Source: Acephala macrosclerotiorum (Eukaryota; Ascomycota; Leotiomycetes; Helotiales; Mollisiaceae). Taken from it: DNA of 35,784 nucleotides. Below, piece after piece: positions 11,551-21,430 of the stretch (within the stretch, counting starts at the first letter, position 1; every line of letters starts with the position of its first letter). The stretch spans positions 1-35,784 of the forward strand of contig MU119635.1 in NCBI GenBank assembly GCA_014904845.1, read 5' to 3'. A program made the translations under genes and the position numbers. A model generated the notes under the pieces. That model was given only the letters and a program-made list of their open reading frames with translations. It was not told the origin of the DNA and made no database searches.

Positions 11551-11673
11551 AAAAGGAAATATATATTCAGCTATGACTCGGATCTAAATCAACTGACCGT
11601 CGCACTCATTTGAAGACACACAGACACAACGACGCAATTGCCTACTCAGTAACAAATCAACAAAGTCGCGAAA

Positions 11674-12417
11674 ATGGTTCTCAAGGTTCATGGCGTCCCG
11701 CAGTCAACGTGCACTCGCAGAGCTCTTGTCGTCCTCGCCGAAAAGGAGGTTCCATACGAGCTGGTGAAGGTGGACTTTCTGGCCAGGGAGCACAAATCCG
11801 AGGCTTTCTTGAAGATGCAGCCTTTTGGCAAGGTTCCCGTGCTCGAGGACGATGGTGTTTTCATCTACGAAAGCAGAGCTATCGCAAAGTATATCGCGAA
11901 AAAGTTCGCTGGGCAAGGTACAAAATCCCTCATGCCAGCTGACGATGATTTCGTGGGATACGGGTTATTTGAACAGGTATGGGCTCTAGCACGTGACTGA
12001 GATACGGTTATTGATATGCGCATCAGGCCTGCTCCCTCGAGATTGCGTATTTCGATGGTCCAGCTTCAAGGATTGCGTACGAGAAGGTTTTCAAGAGGTA
12101 AAATTTGAATTTTGGGTGCTGTTGTGGGTTGAGCTAACGAGCACAGAATGAAGGGTTTGGGGGACACAGACGAGACTTTGGTGGCGAAGTATATGGCCGA
12201 GCTTGACGGAGTTCTTGCTGTGTACGATGGTATCCTCGCTAAGCAACAGTACCTCGCCGGCGATGAGGTGACGTTGGCTGATCTCTTCCATTTGTCGTAC
12301 GGAAAGATGGTGAAGGAGCTTGGAGGCGCTGAGCTGTTCGAGAAGCATGAGAATGTGAACCGATGGTTCTCTGCGCTGGAGAAACGGGACACTTGGATCA
12401 AGGTGAATCAATTCTGA
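11674..12417 (+). CDS. Glutathione S-transferase, phi-like
   Basis: Predicted cytosolic GST that conjugates glutathione to electrophiles or reduces peroxides. Three exons (11674-11976, 12027-12097, 12147-12417) with 50- and 49-nt introns give 214 residues, the usual length. The N-terminal thioredoxin-like half has the active-site loop VPQSTCTRRA (S11/T12/C13 as candidate catalytic residues), the cis-proline block FGKVPVLEDDG and the glutathione-binding ESRAI motif. The C-terminal half has the KYLAGD/QYLAGD-type block followed by VTLADLFHL, typical of phi-class proteins. All splice phases agree and no lesion is seen, unlike many neighbours. The start has a good context (AAAATGG). A role in detoxification is inferred from the family. 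Confidence 0.93.
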
Positions 12418-12784
12418 TCACTGGCAGCTCATGGCGCATGAGATTAAGATACCAATGAATGAAAAGTGAGGTTGATCGAAGGAGTTGATCGTGATAAGTC
12501 GATGTGAGTGAGGGCAAGTATAAGGTTAAGGTTACGTGGGGGTTGCCTGATCTCCTTCCTCGAGCGCTCAGCCTTCCTTCTAGTTCTATTTCATCGAAAT
12601 CACATCTAGCTTCATCCTAAGCGCCGGCAAGCATCACACAGACCAGACCAGACCCAGTCCGCTTCCAAAGATCTCACTCACCCCCACACAGCTTAAGAGC
12701 CACGTGCTTCGTAGCGCATCAATCATAGCAAAAAGATCATAACCTTATCAATCGCCTGCCGCTTTCAAAGAGTGGAGAGAAAAG
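12418..12784. other. Intergenic region, GST to metallophosphoesterase
   Basis: These 367 bp hold the GST 3' region and the metallophosphoesterase promoter. A CA/CT-rich stretch lies at about 12590-12690. I see no gene or repeat. Confidence 0.4.
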
Positions 12785-13648
12785 ATGGCGTCGACAGTAT
12801 CAACCAAATTCTTCATCCTGTCCGATACCCACAATTTCACCTTTGGCGACGCAGAGAAAGTCCGTGGACAACTTCGACTGCCCGTCCCAAAGGCAGATGT
12901 TGTCCTGCACTGCGGCGACTTGACTGGGACTGGGGGAGTTCCGTCATACGAGAAAGCCCTCCGAATGCTTGGCGCAATCGATGCCGAACTAAAGCTCGTC
13001 ATCGCAGGCAACCACGATCTCGACCTGGACGAACGATACTTTGAATCGCATCTAGACGAAGAAGAAGATGACCCTAACGAACACAGAGACGCAGTTGAGG
13101 TCATGACAGGAGCGATGGCGAAGGAGATGGGCGTCACATACCTTGAGGAAGGCCTCAACACTTTCACCCTCAAGAATGGCGCCAAGTTCACGATATATAC
13201 CTCGCCATACCAACCCGAGTTCTGTGGCTGGGCATTTCCGTACGACCGAAATGAAGACCGCTTCAATCCTGTTCAGCATGTCGCACCAGACACGAAATGC
13301 ATCACGAAGAATCCAGTTCCAGACTTTCCTGGGATAGACGTGATGATGACGCACGGGCCTCCTGAAGACATTCTTGACTTGACTTTCGACGGAGCTAATG
13401 TTGGGTGCAGAGCCTTGATGCGTGCTGTCAGTCGTGCACGACCCCTCCTCTACTGCTTCGGTCATATTCATGAGGCGTATGGTGCAAAATTGGTAACATG
13501 GAAGGATGATAAGTCGAAAATTGGAGGGGGAGCCATCGAAAGCCAAAGTAAGTCAAACCCCCTAGAAGTGGGCCCCCCCCTGTTCTGGGCCACCTCGCTT
13601 AATTCCTATTTACTTAGTTCGACCGCGAATAACTTTTTAATCAATTAA
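12785..13648 (+). CDS. Calcineurin-like metallophosphoesterase, C-terminus replaced by transposon sequence
   Basis: Resembles the MPPED-type metallophosphoesterases. The metal-binding motifs appear in order: SDTHNF (D14, H16), HCGDLT, AGNHDLD, MTHGPP and CFGHIHEAYG. The native frame runs to codon 255 (SQS). From 13550 it continues into the Fot1-like element and ends at 13646-13648 after a foreign tail, giving a 287-residue product. The native end lies beyond the transposon at 15390-15547. All active-site motifs lie upstream of the break, so the truncated product could still fold and bind metals; that is inference. The start ATG has a good context (AAAGATGGCG). There are no introns. The substrate is unknown. 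Confidence 0.88.
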   Translation: MASTVSTKFFILSDTHNFTFGDAEKVRGQLRLPVPKADVVLHCGDLTGTGGVPSYEKALRMLGAIDAELKLVIAGNHDLDLDERYFESHLDEEEDDPNEHRDAVEVMTGAMAKEMGVTYLEEGLNTFTLKNGAKFTIYTSPYQPEFCGWAFPYDRNEDRFNPVQHVAPDTKCITKNPVPDFPGIDVMMTHGPPEDILDLTFDGANVGCRALMRAVSRARPLLYCFGHIHEAYGAKLVTWKDDKSKIGGGAIESQSKSNPLEVGPPLFWATSLNSYLLSSTANNFLIN

Positions 13649-15387
13649 TAGATATATGAGATAAAGTAGAGGCTATACTAAAGAAGTCATCGGAATCTAA
13701 TGGTACATTTTGGCGGTCTTCAGCTTCTATCTGTGCCTTATAGATTTTCTCGATATTAGCGAACTTGGAATTTGGACTAGTTTTTACTTTCCGCCGTTTT
13801 CTAGGCTCAAGTTGGACTATTTTAGCTTTCAATGCTTGGATTTTACGCTCTTGCTTAGCAATAACAAAGTTTTTATTGTTTAAGCCTTTAGCTATTTTTT
13901 TAAAAAGCACTCTAGCAGTTGCCGTATCGGTTTCTCTAAGTCTCGTGATTTGCTTCGATTGTTCTCGAACATTTTCACTTTTTTGAGGGGTTTTCTATAC
14001 TTTAAATGATGAATCTTGGATTTATTCAAGTATTGCATTTTTTTTTGACGGTTGTAGAGGTTTCTCGATCGCTTTATTACTATTTTCAAGTAATAATCGG
14101 TTTATAAGGGGCTTCGAAATGTTCTGCGGCCATAACCCTGAGGCTTTCCAATTCGCCTTGCAGTTTCCTTCTGTTAAAGTATTTATTCGAGCTTGCTTAT
14201 AATATTTCAAGAAGTTTTGCTTTCCTATAGGCGTCGAGTCGTTGATGAGAGACAGCGAATCTAGCCGTTTTCGATAAGCGGATTTAAAGGGAGAAAAAAT
14301 TGATAAATCTAGAGGTTGAAGCACATGTGAAGTATGCGGTAGTAAGAATAACAAGTGGATATTGTTCGAAAAGCACTCTCACATGAATTCTGTTGTCTCA
14401 TGGTTTTTATGGCCGTCTAATATGAGTAGACGGGGCTCTTTTGGGTCACGTGGTGCCGTTTGGAGTATGAAGACGGTTTGCAATTACTTTAAGGCAGTAT
14501 CGTCAGATGTTTATCTATTGTCGATTGCAGTAAATTTCCAGTCTTTATACTCTCTCAATTCCATAGGAAACTATTGTTGTTGGACTGATTTTCCCTTGAA
14601 TATGACGATCGGAAGAATGGCCCGGCCGCTCGAGGAGATGCACTCAATAAATGAGGTTCAAGTCTTAGATCCTGGTTATTTTTTTTGAATAAAACGTTTC
14701 TCAATACTTTTAACTACTAATCCATTTTCTTTTTGGCTTTCTATAATCCTCGTTTCATTCATATTCTATCGGTTTTCAGCTTTGATTACTTTGATCGCCG
14801 GTATCTCCAATTTTTGAAACTAAGTCTTAATAATATCAGATGTAGCACTATTAATACGCACAGAATCGATTCTGAATTGCTTTTTGGTCTTAAGAATAGG
14901 ATTCCGGCGAAGAAATCCAGCTATTCAGCGTTTTCCGAGTAGTGTAGCATCGCGTCGAGAAGTCAAAATACGGCCAGCAAAAGCTCGGATTTGTGCATGT
15001 GTAAAGTTGAGCTTTAGAGTTTCTTGAACTAGTACTTAGTCTGTAAGACGTTGCTCCTGGATCGAGGCAAGCCTCTGCAAATGCGCATAGGCCTCTTTCT
15101 TAGGAAGAATACCGAGTACTCTGTGTTGAAGAGTGCCTCTCGGTACACTCCAATCGAGAGAGGATTTTCGCAAGGACTTCCCATTTGCCACGTCTTTAAG
15201 TGCATACTGGACGTCAGCTTCCGTATATGAGGGCTTTATGATCGGCTCTAATGACTTGCAAAATTTGAAAGAGTTTTATTAAGGAATAATAAAAATATTC
15301 GAAGTTAAAGTGGGTGGTGGGGTAGTGGCGGTGTGCTAAGCGAGGTGGCCCAGAACAGGGGGGGGCCTACTTCTAGGGGGTTTGACT
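13551..15387 (-). mobile_element. Fot1/pogo-type DNA transposon, complete ends
   Basis: The element is 1,837 bp, flanked by TA at 13549-13550 and 15388-15389, the target duplication expected for Tc1/mariner/pogo. The inverted repeats are about 51 bp, starting AGTCAAACCCCC, and differ at one base (G versus A at position 20). The length fits Fot1 elements. It sits inside the metallophosphoesterase reading frame. The near-identical ends suggest a fairly recent insertion, although the transposase is already mutated. Confidence 0.92.
13641..15270 (-). pseudogene. Fot1-like transposase, RIP-inactivated
   Basis: Read on the minus strand. The N-terminal CENP-B/pogo helix-turn-helix part lies near 15240-15080 (SYTEADVQYAL, then LDWSVPRGTLQHRV). 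The DDE catalytic region includes LILDGHKNH (about 14420) and PHTSHVLQPLDL (about 14340). The basic coiled C-terminus is at 13910-13680. At least four in-frame stops sit where a homologue would have Trp or Gln: 15036-15038 (CAA to TAA), 14925-14927 (TGG to TGA), 14820-14822 (CAG to TAG) and 14379-14381 (TGG to TGA). All are C-to-T or G-to-A changes, as RIP produces. I found no clear start codon. Confidence 0.88.
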
Positions 15388-15389
15388 TA

Positions 15390-15547
15390 ATGTATTGAAT
15401 GGGTATCCTGGATCCAGCAATCGGCCTGTCAAACTTGGCAAAGAGACAATGATGGTAAACGCATCTATCATGAATCTCCAGTACCACCCGACGAACGCAC
15501 CCTGGATCATCGAGTTGGATTTGCAGCGTGCATCCGCCATGATGTAG
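15390..15547 (+). pseudogene. Severed 3' end of the metallophosphoesterase gene
   Basis: Directly after the right TA the frame reads on from the upstream gene. If the element and one TA are removed, codon 255 joins 15389-15391 (AAT) and runs about 52 codons to a TAG at 15545-15547. It contains KETMMVNASIMN and NAPWIIELDL, typical of the C-terminal end of this enzyme family. The fragment has no start of its own. Confidence 0.85.
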
Positions 15548-16015
15548 GAAGCGATGTGAGTGGACCTGGAGATTGTGAATATGGGAACGCTGTTAATCCG
15601 ATGGAAGGATTCGACCGAAAAGAGAACTATCTTCACAGCTCAATGCGGAGAAGCAGTTGGCAGATATTAATATTACACAATAATACCACCACGCCGAAGT
15701 GATTCTCAATCCACTTCAGTGCGTGTGCATACTTGTATAGCCAAACTTCGAAATCTTGTTAATTGGCTGTTTTCGGTTTAGTCACGAATTTCTGACTAGT
15801 CAGTCCCTTTCCGAATTTGCCAAGTGGGTAGGCAAGCACGGATGAAAGTGAGTCGTGAGCTGTTTCCCGCACAACCATATGAAGCACTACCACCCATAAA
15901 GCAGCTCATATCCCCAAGACCTATCTAAATTTAAGATCGTAGCTTTCGGCTTGCAAAGGTTCTGCGTTCGATCAATACGCGATCCTCTCATTTGAAGTTG
16001 AAATCAGGTCTCAAA
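15548..16015. other. Intergenic segment
   Basis: These 468 bp of ordinary composition lie between the severed metallophosphoesterase end and the P-loop kinase relic. I see no gene, repeat or RNA signature. Confidence 0.4.
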
Positions 16016-16662
16016 ATGTCTTTCAAGTTTCAACCATCTCAATTCCACTCCCTATCTCACCCACACTCCTCACCACCACCCTATATCCTTCTCCTCAACG
16101 GCTATTCGGGCGCCGGAAAGCTCACCATCGCGCGCTCCCTCTCTTCGCACCTCACACTCTCCCACTCTCTATCGTCTAATCGACAACCACCTACTCATCG
16201 ACCCAGCTGTCGTCATCGAACTCATCCACAACAAATCTCACTATGCTCTCAGAAAAGCCTTTCAACAGACAGCCTTCGAGGGATTGAAGGTTTTGAAAGA
16301 GGAAGTGGGAGAACGAATGGTTATTTTTCACGAGTTGTTCGGCGGTGCCGAGGGAGGGTAAGGAGATGATTTGTAATGATGTTGCCCAGCTTGGGGAATA
16401 AGTTGGGCTGAGTGAGGAGATGGATGTCCCGCTTGTGATCGTTAATTTGGTTTGTAGAGAGAGTGAGAATAAGGAGAGGTTGGAGAGTGAGGAGAGGAGG
16501 GAGGGGGTTGAGAAGGGGAAGACAAAGTTGGTTGATGGCTTTGTGCTTGAGAGGATAAGAGAGGATACTCATCTATTAGATCGAGAGACGATGATGAGGT
16601 GTTCGAAAGGAAAGCTGTGTTATTTTGAGCTGGATACGAGGAATAAAAACCACGTGACTTGA
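16016..16662 (+). pseudogene. P-loop kinase-like protein, frameshifted
   Basis: The start ATG at 16016 leads into YILLLNGYSGAGKLTIA, a Walker A P-loop (GYSGAGKLT). The rest of a fungal P-loop NTPase/kinase-like protein can be followed across three frames. From about 16173, in the +1 frame, come RLIDNHLLIDPAVV and FEGLKVL, ending at a TAA (16359). From about 16370, in the third frame, comes VPLVIVNLVCRE, then TKLVDGFVLERIRE, ending at 16660-16662; this part is itself preceded by an in-frame TAA near 16402. The protein is therefore inactive as encoded. No transposon is visible at the breaks, so small indels are the likely cause. The substrate of the family is not known to me. Confidence 0.75.
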
Positions 16663-16920
16663 AGCACTTCCTTGACGAGCTGCTCGGGAAGCTTTTGTCG
16701 TTGACCTCCCATTATTGTAGAGAAGATGCAGATTTATATAGCTTGGATATAGATATCATTGTCTCAGGGCATCAAATATTGATTATTCACGTGCTACCCC
16801 TGGTTATCGAAACTGCGGATCACCCCGCATAAACGTCATGACAAATCCATCTCGCGATATTGAACTCATCTTCCCTCAACAACATCGCATATCGTTCCAA
16901 TTCACACAGTCTGCCATCAA

Positions 16921-18051
16921 ATGAGGTTCTCGGCTCCTTACCTCGCTGTCCTGGCGACCGCAATCTCACCCATCTTCTCTCAAATCCAACAGCCAATTTT
17001 CAGCTCGAAAGAGACAATCTCGCAACCTCTCATTGGGTTCGGAACATGGAATCTCAAAGTCTCACCTGAAAATACAACTGCAGTCGTCTCACTTGCCATT
17101 GAGACTGGCTATCGACAAATCGACTGTGCCGCCATCTACGGAAACCAGATTGCCGTTGGCAAGGGTATCAAGGAAGGGTTGGAGAAAGTGGGGTTGAAGA
17201 GAGAGGATATTTGGGTTACGAGCAAACTTTGGAACGACCAGTAAGTTTCTACCTTCTTTTTACATGAATGCCAGGAGAGGAAAATGATCTGAAAAGAGTC
17301 GTGCTGACATTTGTGAAGTCACGGAGATTATGAGACGGCTGAAGCTGGGCTCAACCAAACGCTCAAGGATCTGGGGCTCGATTACCTAGATCTCTACCTC
17401 ATGCATTGGCCTGTGGGTACCTCAACCAAGAAGCCCAAGCTTGATTATGTCGACACTTGGAAATCCATGATCGATCTTCCCAAGAGCAAGGTCCTCAACA
17501 TCGGCGTGTCAAACTTCTCGCCGAAGCAGTTGAAGGACCTCATCTCAGAGACTGGAGTCAAGCCTGCAGTGCACCAAATGGAGATGCACCCTTACTTGCA
17601 ACAAACATCTTGGCTCGCAACCCATCAAGCTCTCGGTATTTCCGTCACAGCATATTCACCGCTCGCAAATTCGAACCCCATCTATGATCCATCCGTCTCC
17701 CACCACTGCTTCTCTGTCTCCTCATTCTTCTCTTCACTATTCGCAAGCAACGAAAAGAAGACAACCCCGACTCCATTGCTCAAGAATCCAGTCCTGCTGG
17801 AGATCGCTGAGTGAAGAAACTGCTCCACAGCCCAGGTCGCACTTGCCTGGGGTATGGGACGAGGAACGAGCGTGATCCCGAAGAGCAGTCATGAGCAGTG
17901 GATCATAGAGGATTATGAAGCTGTGGACTGCGAATTGGGTATTACGGACGAGGTACAGCTGAAGGCTTTGGGTGTGGAGACTGTGAAAAGGTTTAGTAAT
18001 CCTAGTAAGAATTGGGGTGTGAAGCTTTTTGAAGGATTGGATGATGCTTGA
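16921..18051 (+). pseudogene. Secreted aldo/keto reductase with one internal stop
   Basis: Aldo/keto reductases reduce carbonyl compounds with NADPH. Exons 16921-17240 and 17319-18051 (78-nt intron, GTAAGT donor) give 350 codons. The catalytic tetrad is present: D68 and Y73 (QIDCAAIYG), K102 (VTSKLWN) and H136 (LMHWPVG). GVSNFSPKQL and the late cofactor-binding block AWGMGRGTSVIPKS are also present. A hydrophobic N-terminus (about residues 1-20, ending IFSQ) looks like a signal peptide, unusual for a normally cytosolic family. An in-frame TGA at 17812-17814 (codon 272) sits between EIAE and RNCSTAQVAL, with the frame intact on both sides. A CGA-to-TGA change would explain it. The truncated form would lack the last cofactor-binding segment. 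The alternative reading is a base-call error. Confidence 0.8.
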
Positions 18052-18128
18052 TTTTGCGAAAATTATCCACAAGATACTTGGGGCAAGTTGGTGTGAATAT
18101 TGGAAACATATGGGTATATTGAAAAAGC

Positions 18129-20910
18129 TTAGAACAATTGGATATTGGTATCCCATGTAGGAAGCACTGCGGGGTCTGAGGCGATAGGGACATCGTCAGC
18201 CCCAGCGCTAATTCTCTCAATCCTTCGGATAAAATCTTCTACGCTCTCCTTCTCAGCAGGTTTTCTGCATTCGCCACGTGCTCCCTGAGTACCGGGGCCC
18301 CTACCTACACTACACTCACTACGAACTTTTGAAAACTACTACACCAAAATTTGGTGTTAAAAATCTTAAAAAATAATAATTAGTTAATAAAATAGTAATA
18401 TTTATCGATCTCATGCCTTTTTTTTTAATTATATAAAGTATATTAAATCAATTATTATTATGAAATTTTTTTTATATTGTAATGCTTGTAAGCACGTGAC
18501 TACGCATAATGTATATAACTTTAAATTCAACCTTTTTAAGCTTTCGAGCTTAAAATTGCTTTAATAAAACTTTTTTAATCAATCCTTGAGCCCTAGCTCT
18601 GTGACGTATAAAGCAAATATGTCAAATCATACGATTTAAATTACGTAGTTTAAATACGGTTAAATTTTAGTTTTATTTTTAATTAAAACTTTTAATTACT
18701 CGTTTAGTTTATTTTTTATTATTAATAGTTTTGAATTTAAATATTTTACAAAATACTTCAAATTTATGTTTTTTAATCACGTGTCAAGAAAAATCGACAA
18801 AATTATCGACATAGGATTTAAATTCATTTTTTTAAAATAAAAAGTTAAAAATAAATTTAATAAATTCAATTGATTTATTTATACATTTAATATCCAAATA
18901 TATTATATTTTAAATTTAGGGGCAATTGGATATAGTATTACAAATATTTAATTTTTTAAAGTTAAATTTAAAGTCGTGTAGTGTAGGTACGGGCCCCGGT
19001 ACTGAGTCCACGGAACAATTTGATTGGCCGCCTCTTCGACACTCGCTTTCGCCCTTTCAAATAACCCAACGCATTCCGTATACATGCCCAATACTTCCTC
19101 ACTTCTCTCTCCATTCGCCAACATCCCAAGTAGTCTCAGCAGCGGATCAATAAGTTCCAAGTCGCTTCTTGCTAAAGGATCCCATGGCTTGCTTATCAAA
19201 TGATTCAGCAACGTCTTCGTCGCAGAAACAAAGATATGAAGAACTAGCCAGATGCAAGCATAATCTCCTTGAGGTGTGACATGAAGAAGCTTGATCGCCT
19301 TCCGCGCTTCGGCCACGACGGTGATCGGCGGAGATAGTCTCTCATCATGCAGGTCAGAAGAATCGCTTAGACCATGATGTTGAATCGAGAGACCGGCGCT
19401 ATGAATTGCGTTTAGGGTATCGAAGTATACAACTCTCAAGATGACCGTATTGACCTGTGGTACGGGCAGCGGAAAATCTTTCGCCTCGCAAAAGTACTCA
19501 GTTTGAAAGTCGATAGGCACCGACTCTCGCCAGGCTTGTAGCTTCTCTTCCAGCTCGCTGACCGCGGCAACTCTCTGTGTAAATGATTGCCGAGAAGCTG
19601 AAACGGAGTAAAGTCGCTTGTAAGTCTGCCCTTGGATCATGGCCAATCTGACTCTATAGTGCATGGAATTGAGACTGGGATCAGAGTGGTCTTCAAGTGG
19701 AAACTCAACGTCCATTTCATCATCGTCTTGGATTGGAGGTCTTCGAGTCCTCAGACTCACATCCTTATCAAGCATGTACGCGATCCAAAACACTTGTCTT
19801 CGCTCCTCGATGACCTCTCGTGGTAACCCAGTACCCTCCTGCGAGCGATGCAAGTTAAGCGTCTGTGCTAACTTCATAGCCGCCGCAGTGATAGAAGCAA
19901 AAGGGGCCGGGTTCGGTGATCCCTGAACGATGAGCGCCATTCCAACCAAAGCTTGCACGGCCGTCAGAGTATGATTCAGCATAGTGAGTTCTGTAGTGAC
20001 TGCTAGAGCGTTTTGAAAATATCCCCAAGCTTCCTGGTCTTCTTCTCGACTGTTCAAACACACCATCGCGCGGAAGCGATGTGCAAGCGCCAAGACGACG
20101 TTAATGCAAGCCCACCAGCCTGGATCCTCGTATGGACTTTTATCGCTCTCAAATCTCTCGAGAAACGTTCTCTGGTTGAAGATTGAGAATGGGCATTGAA
20201 GACCCAAGAATGCTTTTTGGATGAGAAACAAGGCTTGCGGTTTAGGAGGGAGAGGTTTGATTATGCGTCGAGATAAGCTGTCTTTTACGCGGGTGAGTTG
20301 GAAGTCAGAGCGAATGGGCCAGTCTTTGGGGCTGCGCAGGAGGATGGCGGGACTGGTCATTCCGACTCCGGTATTTTCCATCCTGTTTAGCATGTCGTAC
20401 ATAAGATGTCTTGTCCTCGAATGGAAAGGAGATCGCGCTCTGAGCGAAAAATGCATTCATCTTTTTCTGCGCAGGTTGGAGTTCGGTTTGTGGTTGTAAT
20501 TCATCGCCGACAGGATCCGCTGCTTTTGGTCGGACATTTGCGCGTCTTATTTTCTCCTCCGCTTTCCTTAGACGTTCTTCCAGTTCCTCAAGTCGTTTCT
20601 GCCTGCGTTTGTTCAGTATTCCCCCTATTCTACCCCGCTATAAAGCGAGACTCACCCAGGTGGTCGCCTCGGCTTTCTCTTCACGCTAATTGGGGTGAAA
20701 TGACACAAGGTTTTGAACTTGATACATTGCAAACACGACTTCTCGGTCGGTTCGCAACGAATTTTCTTCTTGCGACACATATCACAAGCTTGTTGAGTTG
20801 GTCAATCTCGTGTTGTCGCTTACAGCGAATCAGAAGTGAGCACTAACTTTCGTAACGTATAGATCTCGACTCCCTGCTATCGAGGGAGTCGGACCGTCTT
20901 TTTCCGACAT
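18129..20910 (-). pseudogene. Zn2Cys6 transcription factor, frame-broken and transposon-interrupted
   Basis: Fungal nuclear regulator. Exon 1 is 20910-20848 (MSEKDGPTPSIAG..., ends YVTK). Exon 2 (20788-20656) carries the binuclear zinc cluster CDMCRKKKIRC / CLQCIKFKTLC with C-X2-C-X6-C spacing. Exon 3 from 20602 starts with a coiled coil (QKRLEELEERLRKAEEKIRR), followed by the fungal-specific regulatory domain (WWACINVVLALAHRF..., RRQVFWIAYMLDKDVSLR). Three defects are visible. The exon 1/2 phases miss by one base. The coiled-coil frame and the regulatory-domain frame differ by +1, with the switch somewhere in 20456-20290. A 712-bp element at 18290-19001 interrupts the last codons. Removing it with one CTGAG copy restores an open frame for 51 more residues, to TAA at 18129-18131. 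Target genes are unknown. Confidence 0.78.
18290..19001. mobile_element. 712-bp inverted-repeat element (MITE-like) with 5-bp target duplication
   Basis: Terminal inverted repeats of about 26 bp start TACCGGGGCCC and end CTACACTACAC, with one mismatch at position 12. They are flanked by CTGAG at 18285-18289 and 19002-19006. The interior is AT-rich without coding capacity and holds two CACGTG sites (18494 and 18779). A 5-bp duplication with these ends does not match the common fungal DNA transposon groups I know (TA, TTAA, 8 bp or 9 bp). It interrupts the transcription factor gene, and the pre-insertion frame is intact. Confidence 0.82.
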
Positions 20911-21430
20911 GATGTGATCGAGGAGGTATATTTCGCGTCTCGTTGGCATTCAACTCAGCGAAGAGTTTGAAGACGAGGAAAAAAGCAGGGTGGTAGATCT
21001 GCACAGGGTGTTTGGGGCTGACGAATAGGCGAGAAGCCACTGAAGTTGATTCCTAAGCACTAAAGTTTAGTGCCCTAGTTCCCCAGATTTCGTGTCTGCG
21101 TCTCGCGCTTGAACGTCCAGAGGAGTGATTGATGAGGAAGGAAACTCTTGGAAAAATTATCGCTACAGTACCGGCTCTTGAAGGAATGTTAAAGATATTT
21201 CGTAGGATCCAAGTGTCTGCGGCTGGGATGATTTACGGTAACCGATGTTGGATTTCGGACAGCGAAAGGACGACTCAGCCAAATTTCGTCTGCTGCATGC
21301 AACAGCTGAATATATCGGATTTCCTAATACCACTCTGATGATTTTTGAACAACAAACTGCGAAAATTATTTTGCAGGACTGCGCATATGGTCGTTGTAGC
21401 GTGCACCTCGTTAGAGCCCCTTAAACCAAG
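20911..21430. other. Intergenic edge next to the AT desert
   Basis: Ordinary-composition sequence upstream of the broken transcription factor. No gene is supported; a 69-codon frame at 21129 has no domain or splice context. Composition switches abruptly to almost pure A/T at about 21430, after the motif GAGCCCCTTAAACC. Confidence 0.4.

Noticed and set aside
13548..15417. Splicing out of the Fot1 element to rescue the metallophosphoesterase
   Set aside because: A perfect donor is created at the junction, but the acceptors I checked near the right end are out of frame or followed by a stop.
17812..17814. Stop-codon readthrough in the aldo/keto reductase
   Set aside because: The following bases (AGA) do not match the TGA-CTA context known for fungal readthrough. 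A nonsense mutation or base error is simpler.
4167..18051. A secondary-metabolite gene cluster
   Set aside because: NOS, GST, a reductase and a Zn2Cys6 regulator lie near each other, but there is no backbone synthase or transporter and several members are broken.
21129..21338. 69-codon open frame before the desert
   Set aside because: No recognisable domain, no start context and no neighbour relation.
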